A stretch of DNA of 64,000 nucleotides from Proteus vulgaris (GCF_023100685.1 NZ_CP090064.1:1922001-1986000), one strand, 5' to 3'; counted from the stretch's first letter, positions 1 through 9,301 are shown. Translations and numbers: made by a program. Notes: generated by a model not told the origin, from the sequence alone.

Positions 1-524
1 CTGAAATGGTGACTTCTATTTCTCAACTTATAAAAGATCCCACTTGGACACCAACGGCCAATATTCGCAAAAATTATGCAGCAAAAGGAATAACATTACC
101 TGCGGTTGTTCCTGCTGGCCCTGAAAACCCTATGGGGGCTTATGCGTTAAGATTGGCTCATAGCAGGGGGGAGTACCTTATTCATGGTACTAACGCTGAT
201 TTTGGTATCGGTTTAAGAGTGAGCTCAGGCTGTATTCGTTTACGTCCAAATGATATTGAGACATTATTTAATGTAGTGCCTAAAGGAAGCCGAGTTCAGA
301 TTATCAATAAACCGATTAAATTTACTGAAACAGCAGACGGTAGACAATTTATTGAAGTTCATCAGCCACTGTCCCGCAATGAAGATGACGACCCACAAAC
401 CATGCCTTTTACATTTACGAAGCAATTTAATGCTTGGTATGAAAGTGGCAAAGTCGATAAAAATAAAGTCGATGCAGAGCTTATTCGTCGCTCGGGTATA
501 CCTATGGATGTGACTATTGATTAA
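1..524 (+). CDS. ldtE: L,D-transpeptidase LdtE (YnhG), 3' part
   Basis: The gene is cut by the left window edge, so only the C-terminal part (about 173 codons) is visible. It holds the YkuD catalytic core: HGTN followed about 13 residues later by SSGCIRLRPND, with the nucleophilic Cys in SGCIR and a conserved His upstream. Enzymes of this family act in the periplasm, making 3-3 peptidoglycan crosslinks or attaching the Braun lipoprotein to peptidoglycan. The symbol rests mainly on position: in E. coli ynhG/ldtE is directly upstream of lpp and pykF, as here, with one extra gene in between. The other paralogues (LdtA, LdtB, LdtC, LdtD) are not excluded by the fragment alone. A strong terminator follows 20 bases after the stop. 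Confidence 0.88.
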   Translation, partial: EMVTSISQLIKDPTWTPTANIRKNYAAKGITLPAVVPAGPENPMGAYALRLAHSRGEYLIHGTNADFGIGLRVSSGCIRLRPNDIETLFNVVPKGSRVQIINKPIKFTETADGRQFIEVHQPLSRNEDDDPQTMPFTFTKQFNAWYESGKVDKNKVDAELIRRSGIPMDVTID

Positions 525-543
525 ATATCTCATAAAGTTATAG

Positions 544-577
544 AAAAAAACAGATGCTTATAAGCATCTGTTTTTTT
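544..577 (+). terminator. Rho-independent terminator of ldtE
   Basis: A perfect inverted repeat, CAGATGCTTATAAGCATCTG, is preceded by seven A and followed by seven T. It lies just after the ldtE stop codon. The A-tract means it could also work on the minus strand. Confidence 0.9.
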
Positions 578-699
578 ATGAGTAGCTAATTTATATAAAA
601 ACAATTTTAAATCATAAAAAGTGTATTTTTTAACATTAAATTAACGATTATTTCCTTAATATCAAAAATATCTTTTGTTGATATAGGGAAATTGCAGTT

Positions 700-1410
700 A
701 TGAAAATTGATTCAAATAACATGGTTAGTACTTTTGAACGTGTTACTTCTAGTATTGAAAACAAATTTAGCCAGCTATCCGATTTATTAATATCAATTAA
801 AAATAGTGCCAAAACATTGTTGTTAGGTAGTGAAGAACGTAAAAAAGAAAATATAAACTGGATATGTGCAAAATTGATTAATCGTATTACCGTACCGATT
901 AATCATAAATATGACACCATAAATGAAAAAAAACTGTCGCTTGAGGCCACTATCAGTTCTCGATTTAAACAGAATTCACTGTCTGGAAATACCACTGAAC
1001 TATTTAGTTTAGTCAAGAATGAGCTTTTAAAACAACAGAATAATAGGCTATCGTTTACTGATGGTCATCCAAATAAGCAAGTCAACTTAATGTTGGCGGC
1101 ATTGTATGAAGTACATGAACAAGCTAGTGCCTTCATAAAAAACAAAATTCATCCAGGGTTGAATTTGTACTTGAAATCACAAATAGAGTGTTTAATTAAA
1201 GATAATTTTATTATTGAATATAAAACAGGAAATGAAAAGAGTACTGTAAACAATGAAAATAGTAAATTTATTGATTTTCTTAGTAATATGCATGAAAAAT
1301 ACAAAGATGAATTGAATAATCATAAAAAAGCATTGAAAGAAAAAATAGAATATAAAATTGAGGAATTCTCCAAGCTTCAAGAAAATCTAAAAGAATATAA
1401 TCTGATATAA
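700..1410 (+). CDS. Unknown helical, coiled-coil-rich protein (orphan insertion)
   Basis: I do not recognise this 236-residue protein. It has no signal peptide and no membrane segment. It is rich in Lys, Glu, Asn and Ile, with heptad-like stretches near residues 5-60 and 190-230, so it is probably a helical cytoplasmic or secreted protein. Codon use is strikingly AT-rich (AAA, AAT, ATA) compared with the flanking housekeeping genes. It is inserted between ldtE and lpp, which are adjacent in E. coli, and has its own terminator on each side, so it looks like a single-gene acquisition. A secreted effector or toxin-related helical protein is possible, but nothing in the sequence proves this. Confidence 0.7.
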   Translation: MKIDSNNMVSTFERVTSSIENKFSQLSDLLISIKNSAKTLLLGSEERKKENINWICAKLINRITVPINHKYDTINEKKLSLEATISSRFKQNSLSGNTTELFSLVKNELLKQQNNRLSFTDGHPNKQVNLMLAALYEVHEQASAFIKNKIHPGLNLYLKSQIECLIKDNFIIEYKTGNEKSTVNNENSKFIDFLSNMHEKYKDELNNHKKALKEKIEYKIEEFSKLQENLKEYNLI

Positions 1411-1412
1411 AT

Positions 1413-1440
1413 CAAAGCCCTAACTATGTTAGGGCTTTGT
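1413..1440. terminator. Hairpin between the orphan gene and lpp
   Basis: The stem AAAGCCCTAA / TTAGGGCTTT has a short loop ACTATG. It follows the orphan gene by a few bases and also lies downstream of the convergent lpp gene, so it may serve both strands. The T-tract is weak on both sides. Confidence 0.7.
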
Positions 1441-1484
1441 GATTAATGCTTACCTAAAGCTTTTGAGCTTATCGGTGAGTCAAA

Positions 1485-1724
1485 TTACTTTTTATAAGTA
1501 GTGACTTGGTTATCTAAACGTTGATTAGCACGAGCGGCTTCGTCATAAGCTGATTTAGCTTCAGCACGAGCAGATTGTACATCACTACTTAGTTGTTGAA
1601 CTTGAGAATTCAGGCTACTTACATCAGAAGAGATTTGATCTAACTGTGCATTATTACTAGAAGAACAACCTGCTAATAAGCCTGAAGCCAGAATTACCGC
1701 ACCTAGTACAAGTTTCGCTTTCAT
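1485..1724 (-). CDS. lpp: Murein (Braun) lipoprotein Lpp
   Basis: This 79-residue protein has a lipoprotein signal ending in the lipobox LLAGC (Cys20). A heptad-repeat helix follows, and the protein ends YKK, where the terminal Lys is the residue that becomes linked to peptidoglycan. The mature part is 60 residues, two more than E. coli Lpp (58), with the insertion near the N-terminus. It keeps the typical [10 protein letters not shown] block. The start is the ATG after GAGGTTGTAACT; a longer in-frame reading upstream would spoil the signal peptide. Its role is tethering the outer membrane to the cell wall. An L,D-transpeptidase of the family that makes this bond is encoded 1 kb away. Confidence 0.96.
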   Translation of the reverse strand: MKAKLVLGAVILASGLLAGCSSSNNAQLDQISSDVSSLNSQVQQLSSDVQSARAEAKSAYDEAARANQRLDNQVTTYKK

Positions 1725-1989
1725 AGTTACAACCTCTATTATTAATTTGTGTAAAGGAACAAGTAGCATTTATATGAAGCCATTAATAAGTATGGCACAG
1801 ATATAAGAAAATGCTGGGTTTATTTACCATATTCTACTTACTCATTAACTGAACAATAGAAAAAATAACACCTAAAACGCAAATATTCAGTACAAAAAAT
1901 GCGTGTTATTTCACAAAAGAATTTTATTCATAAAAGTCTGATAGAAAAACATATTATCTGCTCTTTTTTATTATTGCTCATGCTTTTAT

Positions 1990-3048
1990 CTATAAATTAC
2001 CTTCTAAATTCACTTTTATGAAAATAGGTTCTGCTTCATTTTTAAATGCTTCAAGCGTAAATTTTTGGAAGTTAAGATTGTTATACCCTCTAAAAAAGAG
2101 TATTCCTCGTTCTAAATCGGTGAGCGTTGTCCACACTGAAAATTCACTTGTATGAAGCGCTTTTAACGTGTCATGGCCTAGTAATGGATCGATTGTGGAA
2201 TTTTTAGGACGATCGAAACGGTTCATGATATGTGCTAATTCAACGAGTTGTATATCAGGATCAGACACTTGGTGATAATACGTTGTATAGTAAACCGCAC
2301 GAATAAATCTATCGACAGAAGTATCGGAGCTTGGTAAAGAAGCTAAAGCAATCCCGCTATCTGGTTGTTTGACTTTAACATTTCCCAATGTGCTGGTGGA
2401 AATATTAACATTAGAAAGATGAGTGTAATTATTTAAGTTAGTAAGATGCCATGGAAATAATGGGCCATTGGTCATGCAATAAGTCGGATTATCATAAATA
2501 TGCAAACGACCATCAGAAACTTCAACAACAATACAAGCTCCAGTTTTATCGTAAAAAGCATAATGAAAAGGGCTGGGTAAATTACGTAAAAGTAATAGTT
2601 TTTGTGACCAAAAAGCCGTCTTAGGAATGGCTTGTCTTAACTCTTCAACGGTTGCATATTGTGCTAAAGCCCATTCACCGATGGCCGCAATAGGTACTGA
2701 TGTTGCGTAATCTTGCGGGGTAATATCATCGAGTTTTGAATCAGGAAGCATATTCAAGCTAAAAGAAAGGCCTTGAGCATTGACGCCCTCAAGTACGTCT
2801 TTTGTCCCTTCTAAATTAATTGGCGCTGTAATGGCAATAAAAGGGTATTTAACGGCATATTTTAGTCCTGGCGTACCGTCAGGAGCATTCTGTTGGAAAG
2901 TATGTGCTTTAGGATAATATGCAAAGATTGAAGCGGGTTTGTCTGTTGAGAATTCCATTGTTCTACCATGGTAAATACGATTTTTTTTATCTTTAATCGC
3001 GAGGGTAGTACAAGCAAAAACATTAGTATTTATTGTGTCATCAGACAT
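1990..3048 (-). CDS. Choloylglycine hydrolase / penicillin V acylase family protein
   Basis: This 352-residue protein belongs to the linear amide C-N hydrolase (Ntn-hydrolase) family, which cleaves bile-salt, penicillin V or acyl-homoserine-lactone amides. The presumed nucleophile is Cys13 (FACTT), exposed after removal of a 12-residue propeptide. Arg29 in HGRTMEF fits the conserved active-site Arg of bile salt hydrolases; the next conserved acidic position is Glu32 rather than the usual Asp. No signal peptide is seen, so it is probably cytoplasmic, unlike periplasmic Gram-negative penicillin V acylases. AAGGAT precedes the ATG. It is inserted between lpp and pykF, which are neighbours in E. 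coli. The substrate cannot be told from sequence. Confidence 0.85.
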   Translation of the reverse strand: MSDDTINTNVFACTTLAIKDKKNRIYHGRTMEFSTDKPASIFAYYPKAHTFQQNAPDGTPGLKYAVKYPFIAITAPINLEGTKDVLEGVNAQGLSFSLNMLPDSKLDDITPQDYATSVPIAAIGEWALAQYATVEELRQAIPKTAFWSQKLLLLRNLPSPFHYAFYDKTGACIVVEVSDGRLHIYDNPTYCMTNGPLFPWHLTNLNNYTHLSNVNISTSTLGNVKVKQPDSGIALASLPSSDTSVDRFIRAVYYTTYYHQVSDPDIQLVELAHIMNRFDRPKNSTIDPLLGHDTLKALHTSEFSVWTTLTDLERGILFFRGYNNLNFQKFTLEAFKNEAEPIFIKVNLEGNL

Positions 3049-3150
3049 TTTATATCCTTATTTAGCGTATATGAATAAAAGGCTTACTAAAAGGATAGAA
3101 GAAGTGGAAAAGAAAAGAGAAGAAATAAACAAAATATGGGTGAATAATAA

Positions 3151-3177
3151 AAAACGCCACTTAAAAAGTGGCGTTTT
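3151..3177. terminator. Terminator downstream of pykF
   Basis: AAAACGCCACTT / AAGTGGCGTTTT is a near-perfect stem with flanking A and T runs, sitting between the pykF stop and the promoter side of the hydrolase gene. On the minus strand it ends pykF transcription. Confidence 0.88.
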
Positions 3178-3200
3178 GTACAATAAATGTACTATGTAAA

Positions 3201-4613
3201 TTACAGAACGTGAACAGATGAAGTATTTGTTGTTCCGCTATCAACTAATGCGCCTGTTACCATAACAACGCGATCGCCTGCATGAGCTAAACCACTCGCT
3301 AATGCGGCTTCTTTACCGATACGGTAGAAGTCATCAGTAGAAGAAATTTCGTTAACTAATTGAGTTGTTACACCTTTAACCAACAGAAGTTGACGAGCAG
3401 TTTCTTCGTTGTTTGTTAAGGCTAAGATTGGTGCTGTTGGGAAATATTTACGGATAGAACGTGCTGATTTACCGCCGAAAGTAGCAACAACGATAAGTGG
3501 TGAATCTAAGTTATCAGCCATTTCAACCGCACCGCGACACACTGCTTCAGTAACACGCAGTTTTGCACCTTTTTGGCTTACTTCGAGGCGTGATTTCATG
3601 ATGCGGTCAGTACGATCACAAATCGTGGCCATGATAGTTACCGCTTCTACTGGGTATTTACCTTTCGCACTTTCACCTGACAGCATAACTGCGTCAGTAC
3701 CATCTAAGATAGCATTCGCAACGTCACCCGCTTCAGCACGAGTAGGGCGTGGATTTTTGATCATTGAATCTAACATTTGCGTTGCAGTGATAACCACTTT
3801 GCGCGCTGCGTTACATTTTTCGATCATCATCTTTTGTGCAAAGATAACTTCTTCAACTGGGATCTCAACACCTAAGTCACCACGTGCAACCATGATACCG
3901 TCAGAGGCTTCTAAAATTTCATCGAAATTATTCAAACCTTCTTGGTTCTCAATTTTTGAGATGATCATGATGTTTTCGCCACCGTGTGCTTTTAAGTGTG
4001 CACGCATTTCTTCAACATCAGAACGTTTACGAATGAATGAAGCTGCAACAAAGTCAACACCTTGTTCACAACCAAAGATAAGATCTTGTTTATCTTTTTC
4101 TGCTAATGCAGGTAAACCGATAGAAACGCCAGGTAAGTTAACGCCTTTGTTTTCACCTAAGTCACCGTTGTTTAAAACTTCACAAACGACTTCAGTATCA
4201 GTAACTTTTGTTACTTTCATACCGATAAGGCCATCATCAACTAATACAGTATTACCAACGGTTAAATCTTTTGCGAAACCTTCATAAGTTACAGCTACAC
4301 ACTCTTTATTACCAACAACAGATTTGTCTGTAGTAAAAGTGAAAGTTTGGCCAGCAACTAAAGCGACATCGTTACCACCTTCTAATTTGATGGTACGAAT
4401 TTCTGGACCTTTAGTATCTAATAAAATAGCGGCTTTTTTGCCTGTTTTAGCGCAAACGTTACGCAGGTTCTTGATACGGTTGCCATGCTCTTCATAGTCA
4501 CCGTGAGAGAAGTTTAGACGCATAACATTCATGCCCGCGTCCAGTAATTGATTCAGTTTTTCTTCAGATTCGGTTTTTGGTCCGATGGTGCAAACAATTT
4601 TTGTCTTTTTCAT
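3201..4613 (-). CDS. pykF: Pyruvate kinase I
   Basis: The 470-residue protein matches the usual length of PykF. It converts phosphoenolpyruvate and ADP to pyruvate and ATP, the last step of glycolysis. Visible family motifs are MRLNFSHG near the N-terminus, [11 protein letters not shown] (substrate and potassium site), the active-site region ISKIENQEG with the catalytic Lys, and [11 protein letters not shown]. The C-terminal allosteric domain is complete, ending TNTSSVHVL. The start ATG begins [18 protein letters not shown]. The long upstream region carries a Cra-like operator, in line with the known Cra repression of pykF in E. coli. Confidence 0.98.
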   Translation of the reverse strand: MKKTKIVCTIGPKTESEEKLNQLLDAGMNVMRLNFSHGDYEEHGNRIKNLRNVCAKTGKKAAILLDTKGPEIRTIKLEGGNDVALVAGQTFTFTTDKSVVGNKECVAVTYEGFAKDLTVGNTVLVDDGLIGMKVTKVTDTEVVCEVLNNGDLGENKGVNLPGVSIGLPALAEKDKQDLIFGCEQGVDFVAASFIRKRSDVEEMRAHLKAHGGENIMIISKIENQEGLNNFDEILEASDGIMVARGDLGVEIPVEEVIFAQKMMIEKCNAARKVVITATQMLDSMIKNPRPTRAEAGDVANAILDGTDAVMLSGESAKGKYPVEAVTIMATICDRTDRIMKSRLEVSQKGAKLRVTEAVCRGAVEMADNLDSPLIVVATFGGKSARSIRKYFPTAPILALTNNEETARQLLLVKGVTTQLVNEISSTDDFYRIGKEAALASGLAHAGDRVVMVTGALVDSGTTNTSSVHVL

Positions 4614-5066
4614 GGCAGTCTATTTAATGGTTGTATTGTAATGGATGAATAAGGATTAATGTCGCTATTTTTAATCAACTGTGCGAAACAGAATATGTAA
4701 ACTCATCTCTAATGGATAAGTTGCGCAACATGTTAATGATCCAGCAACATCATAAAAAACTTGTCACTATTTTGTATCAAAGGTTGGTAGACATCTTACA
4801 TTATAGTCTATCACGATTCATTTGTTCTGTTTTCTAAAGATGCCCGTAAATCAATACGCTGAAACCTTTCAACAAAATTATGTTTCGTATTATAGAGGTT
4901 AATTTCTATGAAGAAAATCGAAAAAAGGTAAATTTAAGTGATGTGATCAAAATACGGTGCTGATTGCTTGTTTTTTAAACGTTTTGTTGCGCAATAAATT
5001 TTTGCAAGCCAAATTAATTATTTTGTAGGGTAGGTAAGATGAGTAAAAATCAGAAAAAAAGAGAAA
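4614..5066. other. Long pykF upstream region
   Basis: No convincing gene is present. The region holds the Cra-like operator and the presumed pykF promoter with a long leader. The AT-rich part next to the tRNA genes has a T-rich run on the minus strand where tRNA transcription may end. Confidence 0.5.
4858..4873. promoter_or_regulatory. Candidate Cra (FruR) operator upstream of pykF
   Basis: GCTGAAACCTTTCAAC contains the dyad TGAAA-CC-TTTCA and fits the Cra operator pattern (GCTGAATCGATTCAGC-like). It lies about 245 bases upstream of the pykF start. In E. coli Cra represses pykF. Binding here is inferred from the motif. Confidence 0.6.
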
Positions 5067-5143
5067 TGGTGCGTCCAAGTGGACTCGAACCACCGACCCC
5101 CACCATGTCAAGGTGGTGCTCTAACCAACTGAGCTATGGACGC
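5067..5143 (-). tRNA. valW: tRNA-Val (GAC), copy 1
   Basis: The 77-base gene reads, on the minus strand, an acceptor stem GCGTCCA/TGGACGC, an encoded CCA end and an anticodon arm CCACC-TTGACAT-GGTGG with anticodon GAC, read as valine codons GUC/GUU. It has the TTCGAGTCC T-loop. E. coli has the same tandem pair (valV, valW) close to mdtK; which copy is called which is arbitrary here. Confidence 0.96.
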
Positions 5144-5172
5144 ACTGTATTGAGATGTTGTTGAAAAATAAA

Positions 5173-5249
5173 TGGTGCGTCCAAGTGGACTCGAACCACC
5201 GACCCCCACCATGTCAAGGTGGTGCTCTAACCAACTGAGCTATGGACGC
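5173..5249 (-). tRNA. valV: tRNA-Val (GAC), copy 2
   Basis: This gene is identical in sequence to the other tRNA-Val (GAC) copy, 29 bases away, and includes an encoded CCA end. The two are probably co-transcribed, with this copy first. The order matches the valVW pair beside mdtK in E. coli. Confidence 0.96.
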
Positions 5250-5303
5250 ATTATCTATTCTGGGTAACAACGGGAACGAATATTAACGAGATGATCTGAT
5301 TCT

Positions 5304-5382
5304 GGCAAGAGGAAAAACACAAATTTATACTCAACTGCTCGTATTTAAAGCTATTTGTTGATATTTGTGTCATTCTCTTGCC
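5304..5382. repeat. Long imperfect inverted repeat between tRNA-Val and mdtK
   Basis: The arms GGCAAGAG...ACACAAAT and ATTTGTGT...CTCTTGCC are separated by about 38 bases and could fold into a bipartite hairpin of about 80 bases. No T-run follows on either strand, so it is not a classical terminator. It could be the mdtK 3' end structure or a small repeat element. Confidence 0.5.
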
Positions 5383-5398
5383 AAATTAACCTTTTTGT

Positions 5399-6772
5399 TT
5401 AACGCTCTGAGCGTAATAACACCACTTCATCAGATTGACGCTGGATCCACCAAATACGAGAACCCATCATAATCGCTGATGCGGTTAAACCAAGAATAAA
5501 GCCAATCCAGAAACCGGCAGGGCCCATCGCTTCAACAAAATAATCAGTACGCCCTAAGATATAACCTGAAGGCAGACCAATGACCCAGTAGGCAATAAAA
5601 GTAATAAAGAAGATAGAACGCGTATCTTTATACCCACGTAACACACCTGAGCCAATAACTTGTACTGAATCTGATAACTGGTAAAGGGCAGCGAATAACA
5701 TTAGATGAGAGGCTAATGTCACAACTTCAATATTATCGTTATACATTAAGGCAATTTTTTCTCTAAAGATAATAGAGAAAACGGCGGTACAGCTTGCCAG
5801 TATTAAACCAACTGCAAGGGCTGTAATCGCTGAAATACGAGCCTGTTCTGTAGAACGTTGCCCCAAGTTATAACCCACACGGATAGTTGCTGCTATACCC
5901 AATGATAGAGGGAACATAAACATCAATGAGCTAAAATTCAGTGCAATTTGATGGCTTGCCACTGCAGTAACGCCCAAAGGTGATACTAATAATGCAACAA
6001 CGGCGAAAAGTGTTACTTCAAAGAATAATGCCAAGCCAACAGGTAGGCCTAAAAAAGTAATACGTTTTATAGTGTGGAATTGCGGAGGCACTAACCGTTT
6101 TACTGGCATTACATCTCGCTGTGTTGGTGCTCTACGCACGTAATAACGCATCATCAAGAACATTGCCCAGAAAACAGAGGCAGTTGCAACACCACAACCT
6201 ATCCCCCCTAATTGTGGCGCACCAAATTTACCGTAAATAAAGGCGTAGTTAACAGGGATGTTAATTAATAAACCAATAAAACCAATGATCATACCGGGTT
6301 TCGTTTTGGATAACCCTTCACATTGACTTCGCAAAACTTGATAATAAAGACAGCCAGGAGCACCCCACATAATGGCGTGGATAAAGCCAATAGCTTTTTC
6401 CGCCAATTCAGGTTCAATATCATGCTGTGCTTCAATAATAAATCGGCTGTTATAAAGTATAGCTATAACCATGATTGATAAGAACGTCGCGAGCCAAAAA
6501 CCTTGCTGTGTACGATCCGCAATATGTTTTCGTTGTCCTGAGCCATTTAATTGTGCAACGATTGGCGTCAATGCCATTAATATGCCTTGACCCAGTAAAA
6601 TCGTTGGTAACCAAATAGACGTGCCTACTGCCACTGCGGACATTTCTGTCGCATTTACAGCACCCGCCATAACAGTATCAACCACACCCATTGCCGTTTG
6701 GGAAAATTGCGCGATGATAACGGGGATACCTAAAGCAAGTAAGCTACGCGCTTCTTTTATGTACTTCTGCAC
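5399..6772 (-). CDS. mdtK: Multidrug efflux MATE transporter MdtK (NorM)
   Basis: With the chosen GTG start ([17 protein letters not shown]) the protein has 457 residues, the same as E. coli MdtK. AAAGG precedes this codon by about eight bases. A longer reading frame continues upstream, but that extension has no similarity that I recognise. MATE transporters are 12-helix inner-membrane pumps that use sodium or proton gradients to export cationic drugs such as norfloxacin. Conserved blocks include [32 protein letters not shown] and [12 protein letters not shown]. It is divergent from ribC, exactly as in E. coli. Confidence 0.95.
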   Translation of the reverse strand: MQKYIKEARSLLALGIPVIIAQFSQTAMGVVDTVMAGAVNATEMSAVAVGTSIWLPTILLGQGILMALTPIVAQLNGSGQRKHIADRTQQGFWLATFLSIMVIAILYNSRFIIEAQHDIEPELAEKAIGFIHAIMWGAPGCLYYQVLRSQCEGLSKTKPGMIIGFIGLLINIPVNYAFIYGKFGAPQLGGIGCGVATASVFWAMFLMMRYYVRRAPTQRDVMPVKRLVPPQFHTIKRITFLGLPVGLALFFEVTLFAVVALLVSPLGVTAVASHQIALNFSSLMFMFPLSLGIAATIRVGYNLGQRSTEQARISAITALAVGLILASCTAVFSIIFREKIALMYNDNIEVVTLASHLMLFAALYQLSDSVQVIGSGVLRGYKDTRSIFFITFIAYWVIGLPSGYILGRTDYFVEAMGPAGFWIGFILGLTASAIMMGSRIWWIQRQSDEVVLLRSER

Positions 6773-7085
6773 GCATACACCTTTATTTATTATAAGAAAA
6801 AGGAAGGAAAGGAAGAGAACAAACGCCGTATTGTTAAAATGGCGTAAAGAGATCCTCAAGAAGGCATATTCTAATGATAAAAGTTTAATTAGCAACGAAA
6901 GATGCTTAGCTTTTTAAACACAGGATTTTGATAATTTATTAAGTGTTTTTACGTTATATTTAACGGCAATTTTCAGCAAGGAATAAATACGATAATTGTT
7001 CCTTTGTATTAATAAGAGCTATGTTATTCTAACTAGCATAAGCCTAAATTGAGTTTACCAGTTTATCTACCCAAGGAGATGTAAG
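6773..7085. promoter_or_regulatory. Divergent mdtK/ribC promoter region
   Basis: No gene is seen. The interval must hold the divergent promoters. An AT-rich part with TATGTTATTCT lies about 60 bases upstream of ribC. No FMN riboswitch was recognised here. Confidence 0.45.
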
Positions 7086-7742
7086 ATGTTTACAGGTATT
7101 GTTCAGGGAAAAGGGCGAGTTATTGCTATAGAAGATAAAGGCGATTTTCGTACCCATATCATTGAATTACCGAAAGAGTTAGTCGGTAACTTAGAAACAG
7201 GAGCCTCTGTTGCAAATAATGGTTGCTGTTTAACGGTTACAAAAATCGAAGGTACGCACATTAGCTTTGATTTAGTGAAAGAGACGTTACGCCTCACTAA
7301 CCTTGGTGAATTAAACGTGGGCTCTGAAGTTAATATTGAACGCGCAGCTAAATATGGTGATGAAATAGGCGGGCATGTGATGTCTGGCCATATTGTCACA
7401 ACCGCCGAAGTTGCCAAAATTATTACTTCAGAAAACAATTTACAAATTTGGTTTCGCATCTTCGATAAATCGTTGATGAAATATATTTTGCATAAAGGCT
7501 TTATCGGTATTGATGGTATTAGTCTGACTATTGGTGATGTGGTTAATAACCGATTCTGTGTTCATCTTATTCCAGAAACACGAGATAGAACGACACTCGG
7601 TCGTAAACGCCTTGGCGATAAAGTGAATATTGAACTTGATCCTCAAACTCAAGCGATTGTGGATACAGTTGAACGTGTTATGGCACAGCAAGTACAGCAA
7701 CAAGCTTTATTAGCAGCACAGCAAAGTGAAAACGAAGAGTAA
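7086..7742 (+). CDS. ribC: Riboflavin synthase alpha subunit
   Basis: The 218-residue enzyme dismutates two 6,7-dimethyl-8-ribityllumazine molecules to riboflavin, the last step of the pathway. It shows the family start MFTGIVQGKG and two lumazine-binding repeats (about 1-96 and 97-195), each with conserved G-x-S/N-V-A-N-GCCLT or GIDG-S-LT features. The C-terminal tail is Gln/Ala-rich. CAAGGAG sits upstream of the ATG with good spacing. The gene is named ribC in E. coli and ribE in many annotations. It is flanked by mdtK and cfa as in E. coli. Confidence 0.97.
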   Translation: MFTGIVQGKGRVIAIEDKGDFRTHIIELPKELVGNLETGASVANNGCCLTVTKIEGTHISFDLVKETLRLTNLGELNVGSEVNIERAAKYGDEIGGHVMSGHIVTTAEVAKIITSENNLQIWFRIFDKSLMKYILHKGFIGIDGISLTIGDVVNNRFCVHLIPETRDRTTLGRKRLGDKVNIELDPQTQAIVDTVERVMAQQVQQQALLAAQQSENEE

Positions 7743-7794
7743 TAATAACATTATGACTTATTAGCTTTATTACTTTTAAAGCCAGATTAAAAAG

Positions 7795-7826
7795 AAAGCC
7801 AGTCTATTGATTAAACTGGCTTTTTT
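7795..7826. terminator. Shared terminator of ribC and cfa
   Basis: AAAGCCAGT / ACTGGCTTT with a 12-base loop and a following TTTTTT run ends ribC. It lies between the convergent genes ribC and cfa and has an A-rich left flank, so it may act on both strands. Confidence 0.9.
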
Positions 7827-7840
7827 GTTTTTAATAAAAA

Positions 7841-8995
7841 TTAACGTGGAATTTGTAAACCACCAATTTGCCCTTTAGGGCTTAACATGATTTGCCATAA
7901 TTGAATATCTCTGGCTCTAAATGCACCAGCACAGGCATTTAGATAATAGCTAAACATGCGTTTAAAGCGCGGTGTGTAATTTGATTCAATCTCTGGCCAA
8001 CAGGTTAAAAAGCGCTGATACCATGCCATCAGTGTTTTATCATAATCAGCACCAAAGTTGTGCCAATCTTCCATTACAAACTTACCATCTATGGCATGTG
8101 CAATTTTTTGAATTGACGGCAAGCAACCATTAGGAAATATATATTTACTTATCCAGCTATCTACATTCACTTTATCGCGATTAGATCCAATGGTATGCAG
8201 TAAAAACAGACCGTCTTCTTTTAAGTTACGGCGAACTACTTTAAAGTAGGTTGCATAATTTTTAGGGCCAACATGCTCAAACATCCCAACAGAAACGATG
8301 CGATCAAATTGTTCATGTAAATCGCGATAATCTTCTAAAATAATATTAACATCAAGTCCTTGGCATCGTGCCTGTGCCAATTTCTGCTGTTCAACAGAAA
8401 TGGTGACACCTGTGACAGAAACACCAAAATGTTTTGCTGCGTAAGCGGCAAGCCCACCCCAACCACAACCGATATCTAATAAAGTCATTCCGGGTTTTAA
8501 ATCTAGCTTCCGGCAAATAAGATCTAATTTGTGTTCTTGAGCTTGTGCTAAGTTATCTGCATTTTTCCAATAGCCACAGGAATATTGCATATTAGGATCA
8601 AGCATAGATGTAAATAAATCATTACCAAGATCGTAATGCTCTTTACCAACCATCCATGCACGTTTTTGTGTTTGTAGATTAAAAAGACGGGCCGTTGCAA
8701 TTTTGAAAATATCACGTAGGTTTTGCGGAAGCTTATTTTCAAGGCCTGCACGCAATACTTTATGAAAGAATATATCAAGTCGCTCACAATCCCACCAACC
8801 GTCCATATAGCTTTCACCGAGACCTAATGAGCCTTGTTGCAATACTCTTTTATAAAAATTTTGATTGTGAACCTGAATATCATAAGGTTCAGAGCCATTT
8901 ACTCGAATATCTGCATGAGTTAATAGTTCTATAGCGATCCTTTTATAAGGATCATTAGAGGTCTTTCGGCCTTCTTCTACACAAGATGTACTCAT
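7841..8995 (-). CDS. cfa: Cyclopropane-fatty-acyl-phospholipid synthase
   Basis: The 384-residue enzyme (E. coli 382) transfers a methylene group from S-adenosylmethionine to the double bond of unsaturated phospholipid acyl chains in the inner membrane, typically in stationary phase. The SAM-binding motif I is LLDIGCGWGGLA near residue 175. Other family blocks are LGLGESYMDGWWDCE, QYSCGYW and VGMFEHVGPKNY, with the bicarbonate/active-site region after it. It ends GGLQIPR. The start MSTSCVEEGRK is the first in-frame ATG; a good Shine-Dalgarno GGAGAG lies upstream. It is followed downstream by a shared hairpin. Confidence 0.97.
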   Translation of the reverse strand: MSTSCVEEGRKTSNDPYKRIAIELLTHADIRVNGSEPYDIQVHNQNFYKRVLQQGSLGLGESYMDGWWDCERLDIFFHKVLRAGLENKLPQNLRDIFKIATARLFNLQTQKRAWMVGKEHYDLGNDLFTSMLDPNMQYSCGYWKNADNLAQAQEHKLDLICRKLDLKPGMTLLDIGCGWGGLAAYAAKHFGVSVTGVTISVEQQKLAQARCQGLDVNIILEDYRDLHEQFDRIVSVGMFEHVGPKNYATYFKVVRRNLKEDGLFLLHTIGSNRDKVNVDSWISKYIFPNGCLPSIQKIAHAIDGKFVMEDWHNFGADYDKTLMAWYQRFLTCWPEIESNYTPRFKRMFSYYLNACAGAFRARDIQLWQIMLSPKGQIGGLQIPR

Positions 8996-9301
8996 ATACT
9001 CTCCGGCGTAAACTAAGCGGGTTTTGAGACATAAAGCTAAAAAAGGACGTGTACAGATTGACAGTATTAAAATGGTATTGTGTTCAATATGGATTGAACG
9101 AATAGAATTAATAAGACAACTAATCTGACATAATCAGCTAATAATCTGTTTAATGCCTCAAAATCCGAAAGAAAAATAAATAAAACGCCACTACAGCGTA
9201 TAGATAAGTATAGAGACGTAGATTATTTTTCTCTAGAAAAGAAAAAGGCCATTTTTTATAAAATGGCCTTTTTAAGAATATTCCTAAAAGGAGAGGTGCG
9301 G
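8996..9301. other. cfa upstream region
   Basis: No gene is recognised. The stretch holds the cfa leader and promoter, and the terminator of the upstream minus-strand gene punC at its right end. Confidence 0.5.
9242..9273. terminator. Terminator after punC
   Basis: AAAAAGGCCATTTT / AAAATGGCCTTTTT is a strong stem with A and T flanks, located just downstream of the minus-strand punC stop. Confidence 0.9.

Noticed and set aside
3409..4287. Long plus-strand frame opposite pykF
   Set aside because: It is a shadow of the pykF coding sequence on the other strand; its composition follows pykF codon periodicity.
5067..5249. Integration site of a mobile island at the tRNA-Val pair
   Set aside because: No integrase and no partial tRNA repeat were seen nearby, and the flanking genes keep the E. 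coli order.
6773..7085. FMN riboswitch upstream of ribC
   Set aside because: The conserved RFN boxes are not visible; in enterobacteria the FMN riboswitch is upstream of ribB.
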